Assembly: GCA_963691655.1 (NCBI GenBank)
Contig: OY829326.1
Location: 94,171,235-94,235,234, forward strand
DNA length: 64,000 bases
Direction of reading: 5' to 3'
Source: Toxonevra muliebris
Lineage: Eukaryota; Arthropoda; Insecta; Diptera; Pallopteridae
The first letter of the stretch is position 1; every line of letters begins with the position of its first letter. Shown one piece after another: positions 46,985-57,752 of this stretch. The position numbers and the translations under genes are program-made. Below the pieces are notes generated by a model. The model searched no databases. It was not told the DNA's origin and saw only the letters and a list, made by a program, of their open reading frames with translations.

Positions 46985-48477
46985 CAGTGTTGCCAGAAAG
47001 ACGATTTTATCGTCATTTTGACGATTTTTTGGCCCAATGACGATTTGACGATTTTTGTTGAAAAGTGACGATTTTTTAGATTAAAAAACAACTCCAAAAA
47101 AACTTTTTTGTTTTAAAATCTCTTCTGTTATTTTTATACATACACACCAAAAAAACTTTAACCCCAAAAATCTTCTCAATAATAAATCTACACTACTAAA
47201 AAACTACATAGAAAGTTGTTGAAATAGCAACTATACTATGAAGAAAAAAAACGGGATTCTGATTTTTTTGAACTTAATATCATTAAGTGATAGTATGATG
47301 TGACAAAAGTATGTTTTTAAATACTTTAATATTCAAAATGGCGCCATTTTACTCAATACTGAAAAGAATATTTCTACATCGACCTTCCCCAAAATATTTT
47401 TTACCAATTTTCTTCATCCTCGACACTGTGGGTAGTACTCCCCAAAACAATCAATCTCAATCTGCTCTTGCATTACCATTTAATGACAAGTCAGGGCTTA
47501 GAGTTTGGAGTTGAAGGTGGGCTGGACTAAATCAAAGCACTTTGTCTCAAAAACCATTGTACTATATCCAAGATAGAGAAAGTAGAAGAGAGTAGAAAGT
47601 CAGAAAATATATGTGAAGGGATAAATGAGAAGAAGAAAAGTCTCTCAACCTCGAACTTCTTTGTTTCACTGAAGAATCTTAGAATCTCAGGAAGAAGGAG
47701 AGTGTGGACTTAATTCATACTCAAGACATCACTACGCAACAGCTCTAATCTGATTCTCGCAAACGCCGGACAACTACAAAGATAATGCTCCGTAGTATCG
47801 TTGTCCTCAAGATACTACTACTGCCAGCTTTTCTCTTCAGAAACTAGAACGCCTCTAAAAGGAATAAAGACTAGGTATGTATATCCGTGTTGAACTTGAT
47901 TTCCAGTGATACAATTTTATTATGCTTTCCATGCATAAATATTTTAAGACCAGAGTATTTAATTCTTGGTGTTAATAACATTGATTTCAAAGAAAAAACA
48001 ATATTTTTGTAAAGTAAAGACATTTACCATGGCATTAACGCCAAAGAAAAATTAAAAATCCTTGTAAGCATCATAAACCGCATAACATTTGTAAACTTGT
48101 CAAAATTTATATAAAATTTGACAGTGTGTTTCCGCAGTTTACATTTTTGCACAATTTTTGGATTTTTGTGGTGAATGAAATTGCAGCTGAAGAAAGCTTT
48201 AGAAAGCTATAAGCCAACATAAAACCTGATGCTTCATCAAAAGCATTTCCATTGTCCAATTTTGCTTTAAAATTGATGTATTTACTCAACTTGTCCTCAA
48301 ATGTTGAAAGAATATTTAAGCAATAAGACTCTTGAAGGGATATTATAATATAAATGAATGCAAACATATTTAAAGTAAACAAATTTGAGTTTTTCTCTCA
48401 TGACAATTTTTTTGTGAAAACGACGATTTTTTCCAACAATTGTGACGATTTTTTAAGGGAAGTTTCTAGCAACACTG
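46985..48477. mobile_element. hAT element, CAGTGTTGCCAGAAA ends, perfect 8-bp TSD
   Basis: Starts CAGTGTTGCCAGAAA and ends TTTCTAGCAACACTG. GTTGAAAT is present at 46977-46984 and 48478-48485 as a perfect target duplication. Both subtermini are rich in GACGATTTT repeats. The interior contains a repeat shared with 57753-58141 (here 47104-47501) and an RNase H-LINE tail on the minus strand near 47700-47825 (TTEHYLCSCPAFARIRLEL). A 91-residue minus-strand frame at 48107-48382 is unrecognised. Confidence 0.85.
47104..47501. repeat. Dispersed repeat copy A (partner at 57753-58141)
   Basis: About 390 bp shared in direct orientation with 57753-58141, including TTTTAAAATCTCTTCTG, AACTATA(C/T)TATGAAGAAAA, TCCTCGACACTGTG and AATGACAAGTCAGGGCTTAG-like ends. 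A following patch, CAGCTTTTCTCTTCAG(A/G)AACT, is also shared (47826 and 58252), so the repeat once extended further. Confidence 0.75.
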
Positions 48478-49134
48478 GTTGAAATCATTGAAGGTCAAAA
48501 CCACCTACGTCCAATTTTTTTCTCAAAAATAAATCTTAGAAAAACAAAATTTTTTATTTTAAATGTCTTCATACAGGATTTACCTTTGAAAATAAACAAC
48601 AGTTGGGATTACCGAAGGTCGAAATTACCTAGGTCTAACTTTTCTTAAGAAATCACCCTTCGAAAGTCAAAATTTTGGTTTTTTGTTAATAATTCTTTAT
48701 ACTGGATGCGGAAAAAATATTCTCCATAAGATGCTGCTCCTTCCATTGTAAATAAGAATAATGTTGGTTCATTCGAAAATTCCAATATTGAACAAGAACG
48801 TTTCGGTATTGGGGCTTCTTCCAGGATTGGATTTAGGCGGTTTTAACCTTCAAAGACAAAGAGGAATTACTACAAAAAAAAAAACAAACCAACCAACCAT
48901 TAACAAAAAAATCCAATGTTTTACTTTCAAAGGGTAATTAAGAAATGTTAGACCTAGAAAATTTTGATCTTCGTTACAGCAAAAAAATGTTTGTTTTTCA
49001 AAGATTAATTTCCGGGAAAAAGTTCCACTTAAGTGATTTTGATCTCCAATAACTTCAACTATTTTTTGATTGAGAATAATCCAGTATAAGGGTATGTTTA
49101 CTTGCATATTTAATTTTTAAATTTTTTTAATATT

Positions 49135-49198
49135 CGCAAAAATGCAAGACTAATCGTGTGACAAATTGCAACGTACGTGGAAAAAGACCAACTTTTTG
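49135..49198. repeat. Dispersed repeat copy (inverted partner at 60165-60235)
   Basis: AATGCAAGACTAATCGTGTG, then ACAAATTGCAACGTACGTGG and AAAAAGACCAACTTTTTG, matches the inverse of 60165-60235 closely. Probably one end of a miniature transposon family; the other end was not resolved. Confidence 0.6.
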
Positions 49199-49272
49199 TT
49201 ATTGACTTTTGAATTGATCAGAAATTCAAAGTCGATTAATCGACTTTTTAAGTTCTATGATTCCCCACATCG

Positions 49273-49504
49273 CTGCCTTAATTTGCTAAAGCCCTAACAC
49301 GCATTTTTCAAATTTCATAGGAGAAGCAAGAAACGTTTTTGTATTTGGATACTGTTTCGAGAATTTGCAATTTAAACTAAAAGAAAAAATTGCAAGTTTT
49401 CAGTGTAGGTTTCTAAAATTTTCGGTGTAGGACACACTTTATCATAATCCATCGAAAACTCTATACTGAAAAATTGATGTTAGGGCCTTAGCAAAATAAG
49501 GCAG
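49273..49504. mobile_element. MITE with CTGCCTTAATTTGCTAA ends (copy 2)
   Basis: A 232-bp element with the same termini as the MITE at 3977-4189 and the same interior in inverted orientation. Inserted within the right half of the foldback element. Confidence 0.75.
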
Positions 49505-50480
49505 AGATATATATCTTTTGAAGCATTTCCTTTGTATGCCAAAAAACTGCCCAACAACTACTACTAACCATCCTCCTTTGCACACAAACTGCCAGTGTGT
49601 TCTTTGCAATGATTTCTCAGGTATACAGTTTCAAGCATTTTTTTGCATGAGAGGTGTCACGCATATTTTATTTATTCCATTCATTTTTTTTTCTAGCATT
49701 TTCCATTGGCAATCAAAGCTCTATAACCACAAATAATTTAGGAAATATCTATATATATAAAATAGAGGCTGTTAAAAGTTTAGTCCTAATAGGTTTCTAC
49801 ATTTCGCAACGGATTGTCGTGAAATTTCGTATGTAATTGCTTTGAGCATTTGTCGAGTTAAGTTGATAGATTTTAAGTTAATTTCAAATAGTTTCTTTAA
49901 TATAAATCGATATTTTAACCAAAGTCAATTTTTTCAAAAAATTTAGCTACTTAATGCAAAATGCTGCTTAAACTATAAGAGGTATATAAAAATTATGTAT
50001 AGAAAGATTATAAATCTTATCGTTTGCTAAAATAAAGTCAGTGGTGGCATATATCTAAAGTTAATAGTTTACCTGTAAAATGCATTTTTATATTAAAAAT
50101 TTGTTCACTTTACATTTGTTATTGTAAATATTTATGTTTTTCCTAGAACTAATAACAATGATTTTGATTTCATTTCTCCTCTATCTCGCTCCCTGTGATT
50201 TCTACCACACAAACACAAAACAATAGAATGCGAGCTTCCTTGCTAGAGCACTATTGCTTATTTGATATGTTATTTAAACCACAGCCATAAGGACAAAAGC
50301 CTTTATCACTTCGCATCAGTTTATACACAGCGATGGGAAAAATATAAGGGAAAGTTACTATACGTGTGATTTTGTATCCCTTCCTTACACACATGATTTT
50401 CGTTACTATTAAATATATATTTATTTCACTTCTATCTCATAGAAAAACAAAACTCAAAAATAGTTCATGCCGAAATTTAT
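49505..50480. other. AT-rich stretch within the foldback
   Basis: No gene recognised between the MITE copy and the SINE-like units. Confidence 0.4.
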
Positions 50481-50484
50481 GAAG

Positions 50485-50580
50485 CCATGGACTAGTTGTC
50501 TAAAGCGCTAGGAAGCATGCAGCCACTTATGGGGCCAAGGTTCAAATCCCACAAAACGTTTCTTTTTTTTAAATTTTTTT
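50485..50580 (+). repeat. tRNA-derived SINE-like unit
   Basis: Contains tRNA-like internal promoter boxes: CATGGACTAGTTGTCTAAAG (A-box region) and, about 50 bases on, GGTTCAAATCCCAC (B box), followed by a T-run. It does not fold into a credible full tRNA (no acceptor stem), so a SINE or tRNA pseudogene is more likely. Confidence 0.5.
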
Positions 50581-50794
50581 TTAAGTCCTATAAATAAAAA
50601 AAAAAAATTTAAATAACTTTTTGCCCCTTTCTTCAATTTCACAGACCTTTTTCCTGCGGCATTACATTGCCAATTAACATCCTTGTACTAAATTTCTGGT
50701 TGTGGAGATATACCCAAAAATTATCGGAGTTATTGATGGGCATATGTCCATGAAATCAAGTTACAGTTTCATATAATAGTATAAAAAAAAAAAA

Positions 50795-50945
50795 AATAAT
50801 AATTATTTGTATAAAAAAAGAATCGCTTGGCGGTTCACCTGTAGTGGGATTCGAACTCACGACACCAAAAAAACTCACAATTTCTTCGCACAACCACAAC
50901 TTTACTCTCCTTTTTAACTCACTAAGCCACAAACCTTTACACAAA
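50795..50945 (-). repeat. tRNA-derived SINE-like unit, opposite strand
   Basis: On the minus strand TGGCTTAGTGAGTTAAAAAG (A box) is followed about 50 bases later by GAGTTCGAATCCCAC (B box), then a T-rich/A-rich tail at 50788-50820. The spacing is wider than in an ordinary tRNA and the arms do not pair well. It faces the unit at 50485-50580. Confidence 0.5.
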
Positions 50946-51320
50946 AAAAAAATTTTTGTTGTTCAAGGGTTAATCTCTTAAAAGAAGTTGGATCTAGATA
51001 ATTTTGACCTTCGCTGACTCCAACTATTTTTCGATGGGGAACATTTATCACCAGAACCCTATAATAGGTTTAGCGATCGTTTACCCGGTATAGTCATATA
51101 ACACCTAAAAGAGTGGGTTAGTGAAGTGTTGTTGCATAATTTTTCCCTTCCTTCCATGATAAAAAACTTTCTCTTAGCTATGAAACATGTACAAGGTAAA
51201 ATAAAAAAAAAATGTACAATGTACATATATCGCTCCCTCTTAAACAAATGTGCTACGCCAAAGTTTTCGAGAATTACTGGAATTAATCACGGAAACGAGC
51301 TACTGTTTGATGCCTAATTA

Positions 51321-51355
51321 TCAGTTGCTATTGAAAACTTGAACTAGCTAGTTCA
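51321..51355 (+). promoter_or_regulatory. Inr + DPE-like core promoter of SVWC gene 1
   Basis: ATTATCAGTTGC carries the arthropod initiator TCAGT at 51321-51325. Taking its A (51323) as +1, AGTTCA at +28 to +33 matches 5 of 6 positions of the DPE consensus RGWYVT. No TATA box lies at -30. The same spacing is conserved in the paralogue at 56938-56972, which strengthens the call. Confidence 0.55.
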
Positions 51356-51402
51356 GAAAATCAACGGAGCTTATTCAAAATATTGAACAGATAAGAAGCA
51401 CT

Positions 51403-51797
51403 ATGAAATATCTCATTATATGCTTTTTGGTTTTTGCTGGACTATTCGCGTTGGCATTTGGGGGTAAGTATTATGATAACCTATTGGTAAAGGTTTTAAA
51501 ATAAATTAATGTTTGGTATTTAGCTGACTGCAAAATAAAGGGCCACAGTTTCAACAAAGGTGAGAAGTATCAACCACCAGGAGTGTGTACAGAACTGACC
51601 TGTGAAGGCCCCGGGATAATTGGTACAGTGGGGTATGTTATTGAGGCCTTAGTGAATACCTAAGTACATACATATTTAAGTAATATACTATTTTTAATTT
51701 CAGTTGCGCATCTGTGGCCTCGTTAAAACCCTGCAGATTCATACCGATGGATACATCGAAACCTTATCCAGAATGTTGCGGCAGATTTGAATGTTAA
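51403..51797 (+). CDS. Secreted SVWC-domain (Vago-like) protein 1
   Basis: Three exons, 51403-51463, 51524-51632 and 51704-51797, with GT..AG introns of 60 and 71 bp (phases 1 and 2), encode 87 residues. Residues 1-20 (MKYLIICFLVFAGLFALAFG) are a signal peptide. The mature part begins ADCKIKGHSFNKGEKYQPPG and has exactly eight cysteines in the order C..C..C..C..C..CC..C, ending YPECCGRFEC. This fits the single-domain von Willebrand factor C family, arthropod-specific secreted proteins, some of which (Vago) respond to infection or stress (family knowledge). Its paralogue lies 5.6 kb downstream. Its role here is unknown, and which family member it matches best cannot be decided by eye. It lies about 100 bp from a foldback transposon. 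Confidence 0.85.
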
Positions 51798-52670
51798 TTT
51801 TTTTTCAAATCAAAAACCAAAAATTTTAGAAAAATGTACTTATGTACTTTTTGATCTAATCAAATATGCAAAATATTAACAAATCTGCAAATGAAAGTTG
51901 TGTTTGAATTGATAAATTTTTGTGCAGGTTTCTATTGCTCAATAATTACTAAGGGTATTCCCTTGAACGTGTAAACTCGTAAACCGTGTAAAATTTGTAA
52001 GTTTACATAGTTGTTGTCGGGAACACATATTTCGATAAAAGTGTAAATCAACTATTTGACAGTTTGATCAGGGTTCCATTTTATTATTTGGTATTAGGGT
52101 TTATTTTTAAGTATTTTTTTGTTTTTCAACCATGCATTGATACACAGCAGCTATTAAGCAGATTAGTAAATATAAAAAAATCAAAAATGGTGACAAGAAA
52201 TGAGAAAGCGACATTACTTCAATTTTTTGACGATACTGCAATAAATGATTTGCTTATTCTGGAAATGTTTGTACCAAGTGGTGTTAGCTACTTATTTCGG
52301 TACATGTTATATTCGTATATAGACTTAAAACTATTTTTTTCATTCGTAGAGAGTAACCAGTAAGAAAAAGAGGATGCAATTTTTAAGGAATGGGGCTGTG
52401 CAACATTGGTTACACATTGCTCTCGATATTCGGTTCCATGACGACCTAATTCTGTCCCGAAATCTAGAAGGCTTTTAGCATACGTTTTCAAACCTAAAGA
52501 TTTTTCCGTTTTCTGGGAAATGGTACTTTTCGAGATACATGGTTAAAGAATAAAGGTAGCAATATGTATTATTTTTCCAAAGAGCGGAAATTGTATAGAT
52601 TCTAATGAGATTGATGTAGTGTCAGTGTTGGAAATGTAATAAAAACACGCTGGATGGAAATTAGACCGCG
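51798..52670. other. 3' flank of SVWC gene 1 and unrecognised sequence
   Basis: The first 150 bp are homologous to the 3' flank of SVWC gene 2 (shared AAAATTTTAGAAAAATGTAC and ATCTGCAAATGA). At 52180-52560 there are broken open frames (MVTRNEKATLLQFFDDTAIN on the plus strand) that resemble a protein-coding relic I cannot identify. Confidence 0.4.
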
Positions 52671-52671
52671 T

Positions 52672-52790
52672 TTCATTTTGTACAGTTATCAAAATTCATT
52701 TGGCCATATGAATTAAAGCCACGATCGAAAAATGTATTTAGACCGCGTAGCCAAAATACATTTAACCAAATGAATTTTGATCGCAGTACC
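52672..52790. repeat. Inverted repeat, ATCAAAATTCATTTGG arms
   Basis: ATCAAAATTCATTTGG near 52687 is perfectly mirrored by CCAAATGAATTTTGAT near 52765, and complementarity extends weakly outward (GTACAG.. against ..CAGTAC). GACCGCGT occurs in both halves (52664 and 52741). Possible miniature hairpin element. Confidence 0.5.
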
Positions 52791-54789
52791 AAATGAAGAG
52801 TTGCCTGATTTCACTTGATCTTATTCCATTCAATGCTCTTCGGCTAAGTTGATCAGCATAAAATATACCATTTTTCTAGGGGGTAGTCGATATCTCGAAA
52901 AAATTCGATACATATATATATATATTTATAAGCATTCCTTTTCTTATTACTACTATATACAGTAGAGCGGGTCGGTCCCCATGCAAAAAAAAAAGTTTGA
53001 AAAGTCCACCTAGGGGGAAAGCTTATGTGGAGAGTACCTCGAAAACAAAACAAAAAATTTTTTTGGACCACCCTAAAAACAGCAAAAATGTTTTTTTCAT
53101 CATAACTTTAGTATTTGATGTCCAATTTTAATAAATGGTATCTTGTTGTAAACGTCTTGACAAGTATAATATTTCTTAGATGTTATTCATCTCCGAAGTC
53201 ATATTTCACTAGTGAAGTCTGTTACTCAAAGTTCTACCCCCTAAATGCATTTTTATTTTTCACCAAATTAAAGCCCTTCAAAAACCATTAAATACTTGTC
53301 CAAGAAGTGTTCAATTAAATCCATAAACAAACAAGTTATAGCTACTTCGATTTTTGATGCAATTCTAATTTACAATATTTCTCATAATATTCAATTGTTC
53401 TTATATATGCCACCAATTTTTAGCGTAACTTATTAAAAATAAAAAATATTCTGTTCTTTAAGGTAAAATATGGTAGGTACTAGAGAGCTGCAAGAGTGAG
53501 TGCGGCATCGTACGAATACAGGTATAAATACGCATTTGACGAATACAACGATGCCTTCATGTACTCGCATAATCGTTTACGCATTTACGAGTAGTAATCG
53601 GCATTGCATGATTATTAATCGGCATTGTCATAGGAAATTTTCAAACTTATGTATACAAACTAATTTTATTTTTTATTTGCATTTAAAGTAGTTATTTGAG
53701 CAGTCGGTCCAAATAAATTCCATACAAATGCTTAACTGAAGATAATTAACAGATTTTTTATATGAATGCATTTAAAAATTATTTAATTTGCAAATTTTTG
53801 TTTTTAACTAAAGTATTTAATTTTATTAATTTTAATGTAAATACTAAAATAGGAAATAATTAATTTATTCACAAAAATTAAATCGATTAGAAAAAAAGTA
53901 CATTTTATTAATTTTAATATGAACGCAAAAACAGTAAAATAATTAATTTATTTAGGAAATTGAATTAAAATAATAATAATTGTAATATTTTTGCTGTGAC
54001 CGCAAATTACAATTGGTTTCAATTTGATAATTTCCTACGCAATATATCTGCGCAAAACTTATATCGGCCAAATACATATATATTCGTTTATTAAAAGAAA
54101 TTAAGTTTGCCCTACAAACCACTTCTTATGGGTTTCCATAGATGAGGCCACAGACATGTAAATTTTGAATTTAATGAAGAAAATTGTTCTAAAAACAACT
54201 ATTCTATAAATAAATTTTGTGCTCCTAACGTCCATCTGTTGATGTAGAGCGATTATTTTATTTATACAAACATTTTTTATGACCCGATCGGAAAAGTTTT
54301 GCATTTCAAAAAAATTGTATTGTTTACGCCAATAAAACAATAAATTACGATTGATCTCATGATTATTTACATATTTACTTAAATTCGATTTGAGTTAAAC
54401 TTTTTATGTTCATTTTATATTTTTGTTGTTTTTTATAAATTTATTTTATAATTATTACTGCATTTATTTGAATTTTCAATGAAAACTGTACGAAAACACT
54501 ACATATTATGAAAGAATAATGTTAAATAAAAATGTATTTAATTTTTAAAAAATTTCACGTTTTGAAACAGCAATGAAGAAAATAATCTAACAATATATAT
54601 AAAAGTGAAAATCTGTTTGTATGTCTGGGTATACTTTCTGAATGACATAAAAGTTTATATAATACTGCTTTATGTCTCTGACCTTACTATTCGCTAAAGT
54701 TTGAAATTACAAGTGGGCAGGATACCTCCCATACTGCGGTTTACTGCGTCCAGCTTTATCAGCTTTACATGGTTTACATGGTATTTAAA
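52791..54789. other. AT-rich intergenic DNA
   Basis: No gene recognised. Contains an (AT)n run near 52912-52925 and CAGTAGAGCGGGTCGGTCC at about 52960, which looks like a lone transposon end. Confidence 0.4.
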
Positions 54790-55890
54790 GTTATTACTTA
54801 AAAATTAGTAATTATATATTTTAATGCATTTTCAAATTTGCGAAATGTTTTAATTTGTCTAATATCTTTATTGCTTTTGTTGCTTCGATTTCATTTATAT
54901 TTCTCAATTGTCTCTTATGAATTTCATTTCTGTACACAATTCTATGAGTTAAATATTTTGGCGCTTCGCCTTCTATAATTTTGTATATAAACAACAAAGT
55001 TCTTAAAATTATTATTTGTTTGACATTCATAAATTTTAGATTTTCAAATAAAAAGTTATCTTTGTCTGACCTATTTACATTTAAAATTTGTCTTATGCAT
55101 TTAATTTGTAAATGCTGAAGGTGACTTATACTAGTTTCACTCGACAGATACAGTATAGATGCGGAATAAGTGTAATGTGGCTGAATTAGTGTTTTATATA
55201 ACTTTTCTTTTTGGTTTCTGTTTAATTAAATTCTTAATCTATTCAAAACGTTCACTTTTTTACCAATTTTTTTGCATACATGTTCTATATTTTTTTCGAA
55301 TTTCAGATTATCATCAATTATCACTCCTAAATATTTTGTTTCTGATTCAATCTTTACTCTAGTGCCATTTATGAAAATATTTACATTATTTTTATCTATA
55401 TTTTTGTTTCCAATCACCATAACTTTAATTTTACTTATATTTAGTTTTAGTTTATTTGGGCAAAGCTTATTGAATAATATGTCGAGATCTTCATTTAGTT
55501 TTTGTTGGGCTTCTTCGATTTTATCTGCAATTATATACACAACAAGTGTATCATCAGCGAACATTTTAACGCTATAGTATTTTAGGCAGCTGCTCATACT
55601 ATTTATATAAATATTAAAAAGTAAAGGACCAAGAATGGAACCTTGTGGTACTCCCAAATTATTATCGCACTCTCTTGAAATTACATCACCGATTTTTACT
55701 GATTGCTTTCTGTTTTTGAGATAGCTCTCGAGCCATCGAAGTGCCATCTGTTGAACGCCGTACTCAATAAAATTTGTAGACTAGCAAACCCGGATCAATT
55801 GTTTCAAAGGCGCGTTGAAGATCCAAGAATACTTTATAAATACATTTTTTTCCTTTGCCACCCTTTGTGCTGTTTGGCTTTTGTTTGGTT
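54790..55890 (-). mobile_element. 5'-truncated LINE, reverse transcriptase nearly intact
   Basis: The minus strand encodes the C-terminal half of a jockey/CR1-type reverse transcriptase: LRWLESYLKNRKQSVKIG, LGVPQGSILGPLLFNIYINS, the catalytic KMFADDTLVVY, then TKYLGVIIDDNLKFEKNIE and the thumb region to about 54821. One in-frame stop (near 55223) is the main defect I see in the retained part. The 5' end, including the endonuclease and fingers, is missing from about 55890. Among the LINEs here it is one of the least decayed. Confidence 0.85.
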
Positions 55891-56867
55891 GTGAGACTGC
55901 TGTTTAAAATATTAATTAATAGTTTTTATAAAAACATGGCCAAGTAACAAAGTGGCGGAGTTAATTTTAATAGTTCGCAAATTTAAAAGATTATTTTTCT
56001 GCGTTTTTCATATATAAATGCAATTTTTTTGTATAATTTGTTGCTATTTCCACCAATATTATCTCATATTGTCATTATAATTATTTTTCATCCAATTCCA
56101 TTCCAATTGTTGAATTTTCATTCACTTCAAAATACAATGAAATACTTTTTAGTTGGAAAAACATAGTTGCAGAAAAAAGTATTAAAAAATAACATTCAGC
56201 AAAAAACTGATCGTGTAACAGGGCATCAAATAAAACGATGAAAAGTGAGTAAAAACAGAAAACATTGACCGTGTAACATCAGCCGTTGTCGATGGGATAT
56301 ACAAATTTAAAAATGGGCCATATAAAATTATGAAATTGTTTTAGTGAGACACAAATTTTGTTACTGCATTGGAGTTTTTCTTTTATCGACTTGAGATAAA
56401 GCTGGTATCGAATACCTTTCTCAAATCACCAATGTTAATTCTCAACAAAAATGGCATTTTTTTATTTGGCAATAATGTAATTATTATAAACTGGAGAAAA
56501 CTGTAGTTCTCAACTTGAGTTCTAACGCAATTCTCCAATTGGTCTCAAAGAAAATGTACAGTATTGCCATCAGCAATAGTTATTTATACTTAATTCGAAA
56601 CACAAAAATTAAAAGGGAATTTGAAATGATTTTTTTTTACTGCGCTTTTCAACTTCAAAAGCAACTTTAACAATTTTATATCACAAAATTTGTAAAAATT
56701 GTTGAAATTCTTCTGAAATTCAGAATTTTATTTTATAGTTTTATATTGCGAAATTCCGGGTTTCAGAAGCATTTCAACGAAATTCTAAATTTGCCTGAAC
56801 TTCCCTCTCGTTGGCCGCACTATAAATAAAAAATGGCACTTGATTACTATTGTTCGCTGTTTGTACG
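55891..56867. other. AT-rich intergenic DNA
   Basis: No gene or clear repeat terminus recognised. Confidence 0.4.
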
Positions 56868-56937
56868 TGCTACGTCACAATTTTCGATAAACACTCGAAT
56901 TAGTTACTCAAACGAGCTACTGTTTGTTGCCTAGTTA

Positions 56938-56972
56938 TCAGTTGCAATTGAAAACTTGAACCAACCGGTTCA
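56938..56972 (+). promoter_or_regulatory. Inr + DPE-like core promoter of SVWC gene 2
   Basis: TCAGT at 56938-56942 and GGTTCA at +28 to +33 (56967-56972, 5 of 6 to the DPE consensus) keep exactly the spacing found for gene 1. Surrounding bases (AACGAGCTACTGTTTG upstream; GAAAACTTGAAC between) are conserved as well. Confidence 0.55.
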
Positions 56973-57018
56973 GAAAATCAACAGAACTAATTCAAATTTT
57001 TAATAGATAAGAAACACT

Positions 57019-57400
57019 ATGAAATATCTCATTATATGCTTTTTGGTTTTTGCTGGACTATTTGCGTTGGCATTTAGTGGTAAGTACTATGGTACCCTAT
57101 TGGTAAAGGTTTTAATATAAATTAATGCTTGGTTTTTAGCTGACTGCTATGCATATGGCCACGGCTTTAATAAAGGTGAGACATATACACCTCCAGGAGA
57201 GTGTGTGGGATATACCTGTGGACGCACAGGATCTATTGATGTAAAACAGTATGTTATTGATGCCTTAGTGTATACCTACATACATATTTAAGTAATATAT
57301 AATTTTTAATTCCAGTTGTCTCCTCCTAGCCACACGCAGATGTAGATTTACAAAGGTGGATATGTCGAAACCTTATCCACGATGTTGTTCAAAATGTTAA
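57019..57400 (+). CDS. Secreted SVWC-domain (Vago-like) protein 2
   Basis: Three exons, 57019-57079, 57140-57248 and 57316-57400, with intron phases identical to gene 1 and introns of 60 and 67 bp, encode 84 residues. The signal peptide MKYLIICFLVFAGLFALAFS differs from that of gene 1 only at its last residue, whereas the mature part has diverged: ADCYAYGHGFNKGETYTPPG at the start and KPYPRCCSKC at the end. All eight cysteines of the SVWC pattern are kept. Exons 1 and 2 have the same lengths as in gene 1 (61 and 109 bp). The duplicated unit covers roughly 56868-57555, including promoter and 3' flank. Intact splice sites and frame suggest an active gene. Confidence 0.85.
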
Positions 57401-57553
57401 TTTTTTTACATCATATACCGAAAATTTTAGAAAAATGTACTTAGACACTTATTGATCTAATTAAATATGTATGTAAAATATTAACATATCTGCAAATGAG
57501 ATTTGTCTTTAACTTGATAAATTTTAATGTAGCTTTTTGTTGTATTGTTCTAT

Positions 57554-57720
57554 AGTTGAGTCGTTTCGTGCAAAAGTGGTGTAAGTCAATTTTTTTTATT
57601 ATTTGGATATTCAGCTTTAAGCAATAATTTCGGCCTCATTTAGTTTCCTACAAAAGTAGTGTGCATCTATTTTGAACATGTGTTCTATAAAGTAGCCTGT
57701 ACATGGGGAAAATAAATTAC
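57554..57720. repeat. MITE-related repeat (partner at 25727-25943)
   Basis: Shares GTGCAAAAGTG(A/G)TGTAAG, then TCAATTTTTTTTATTATTTG, and GAACATGTG(C/T)TCTATAAAG with the nested MITE near 25745-25850. The terminal ATATATGAGCCG is degenerate here (AGTTGAGTCG) and the right end is not recognised. Confidence 0.6.
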
Positions 57721-57752
57721 GATTTTATAGACCCAGAACCAAAACCAAAAAC

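Larger units (their letters stand above)
45381..51218. mobile_element. Large foldback-like element, nested insertions
   Basis: The outermost arms about 45381-45600 and 50955-51218 are inverted copies: TACCTTGCACATGTTTCG against TACCTTGTACATGTTTCA, ATGGAAGGAAGG, ACGATCGC(A/T)AAACCTAT and TGTTCCCCATCGAAAA. Inside, a 127-139-bp unit containing a TATACTGGATT-like block and AAGGTC(A/G)AAATTACCTA(G)GTC repeats directly in the left half (near 45540, 46925-46980 continuing at 48486, and 48600-48740) and in inverted form in the right half (48845-49095, 50960-51100). The arms have been broken by a LINE, a hAT element, a MITE and SINE-like units, listed separately. The right end stops about 100 bp from the predicted start site of the SVWC gene at 51403. 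Confidence 0.6.

Noticed and set aside
50825..50945. Functional tRNA gene
   Set aside because: B box is good but A-to-B spacing is too long and acceptor and anticodon arms do not pair, so I call it a SINE-like relic.
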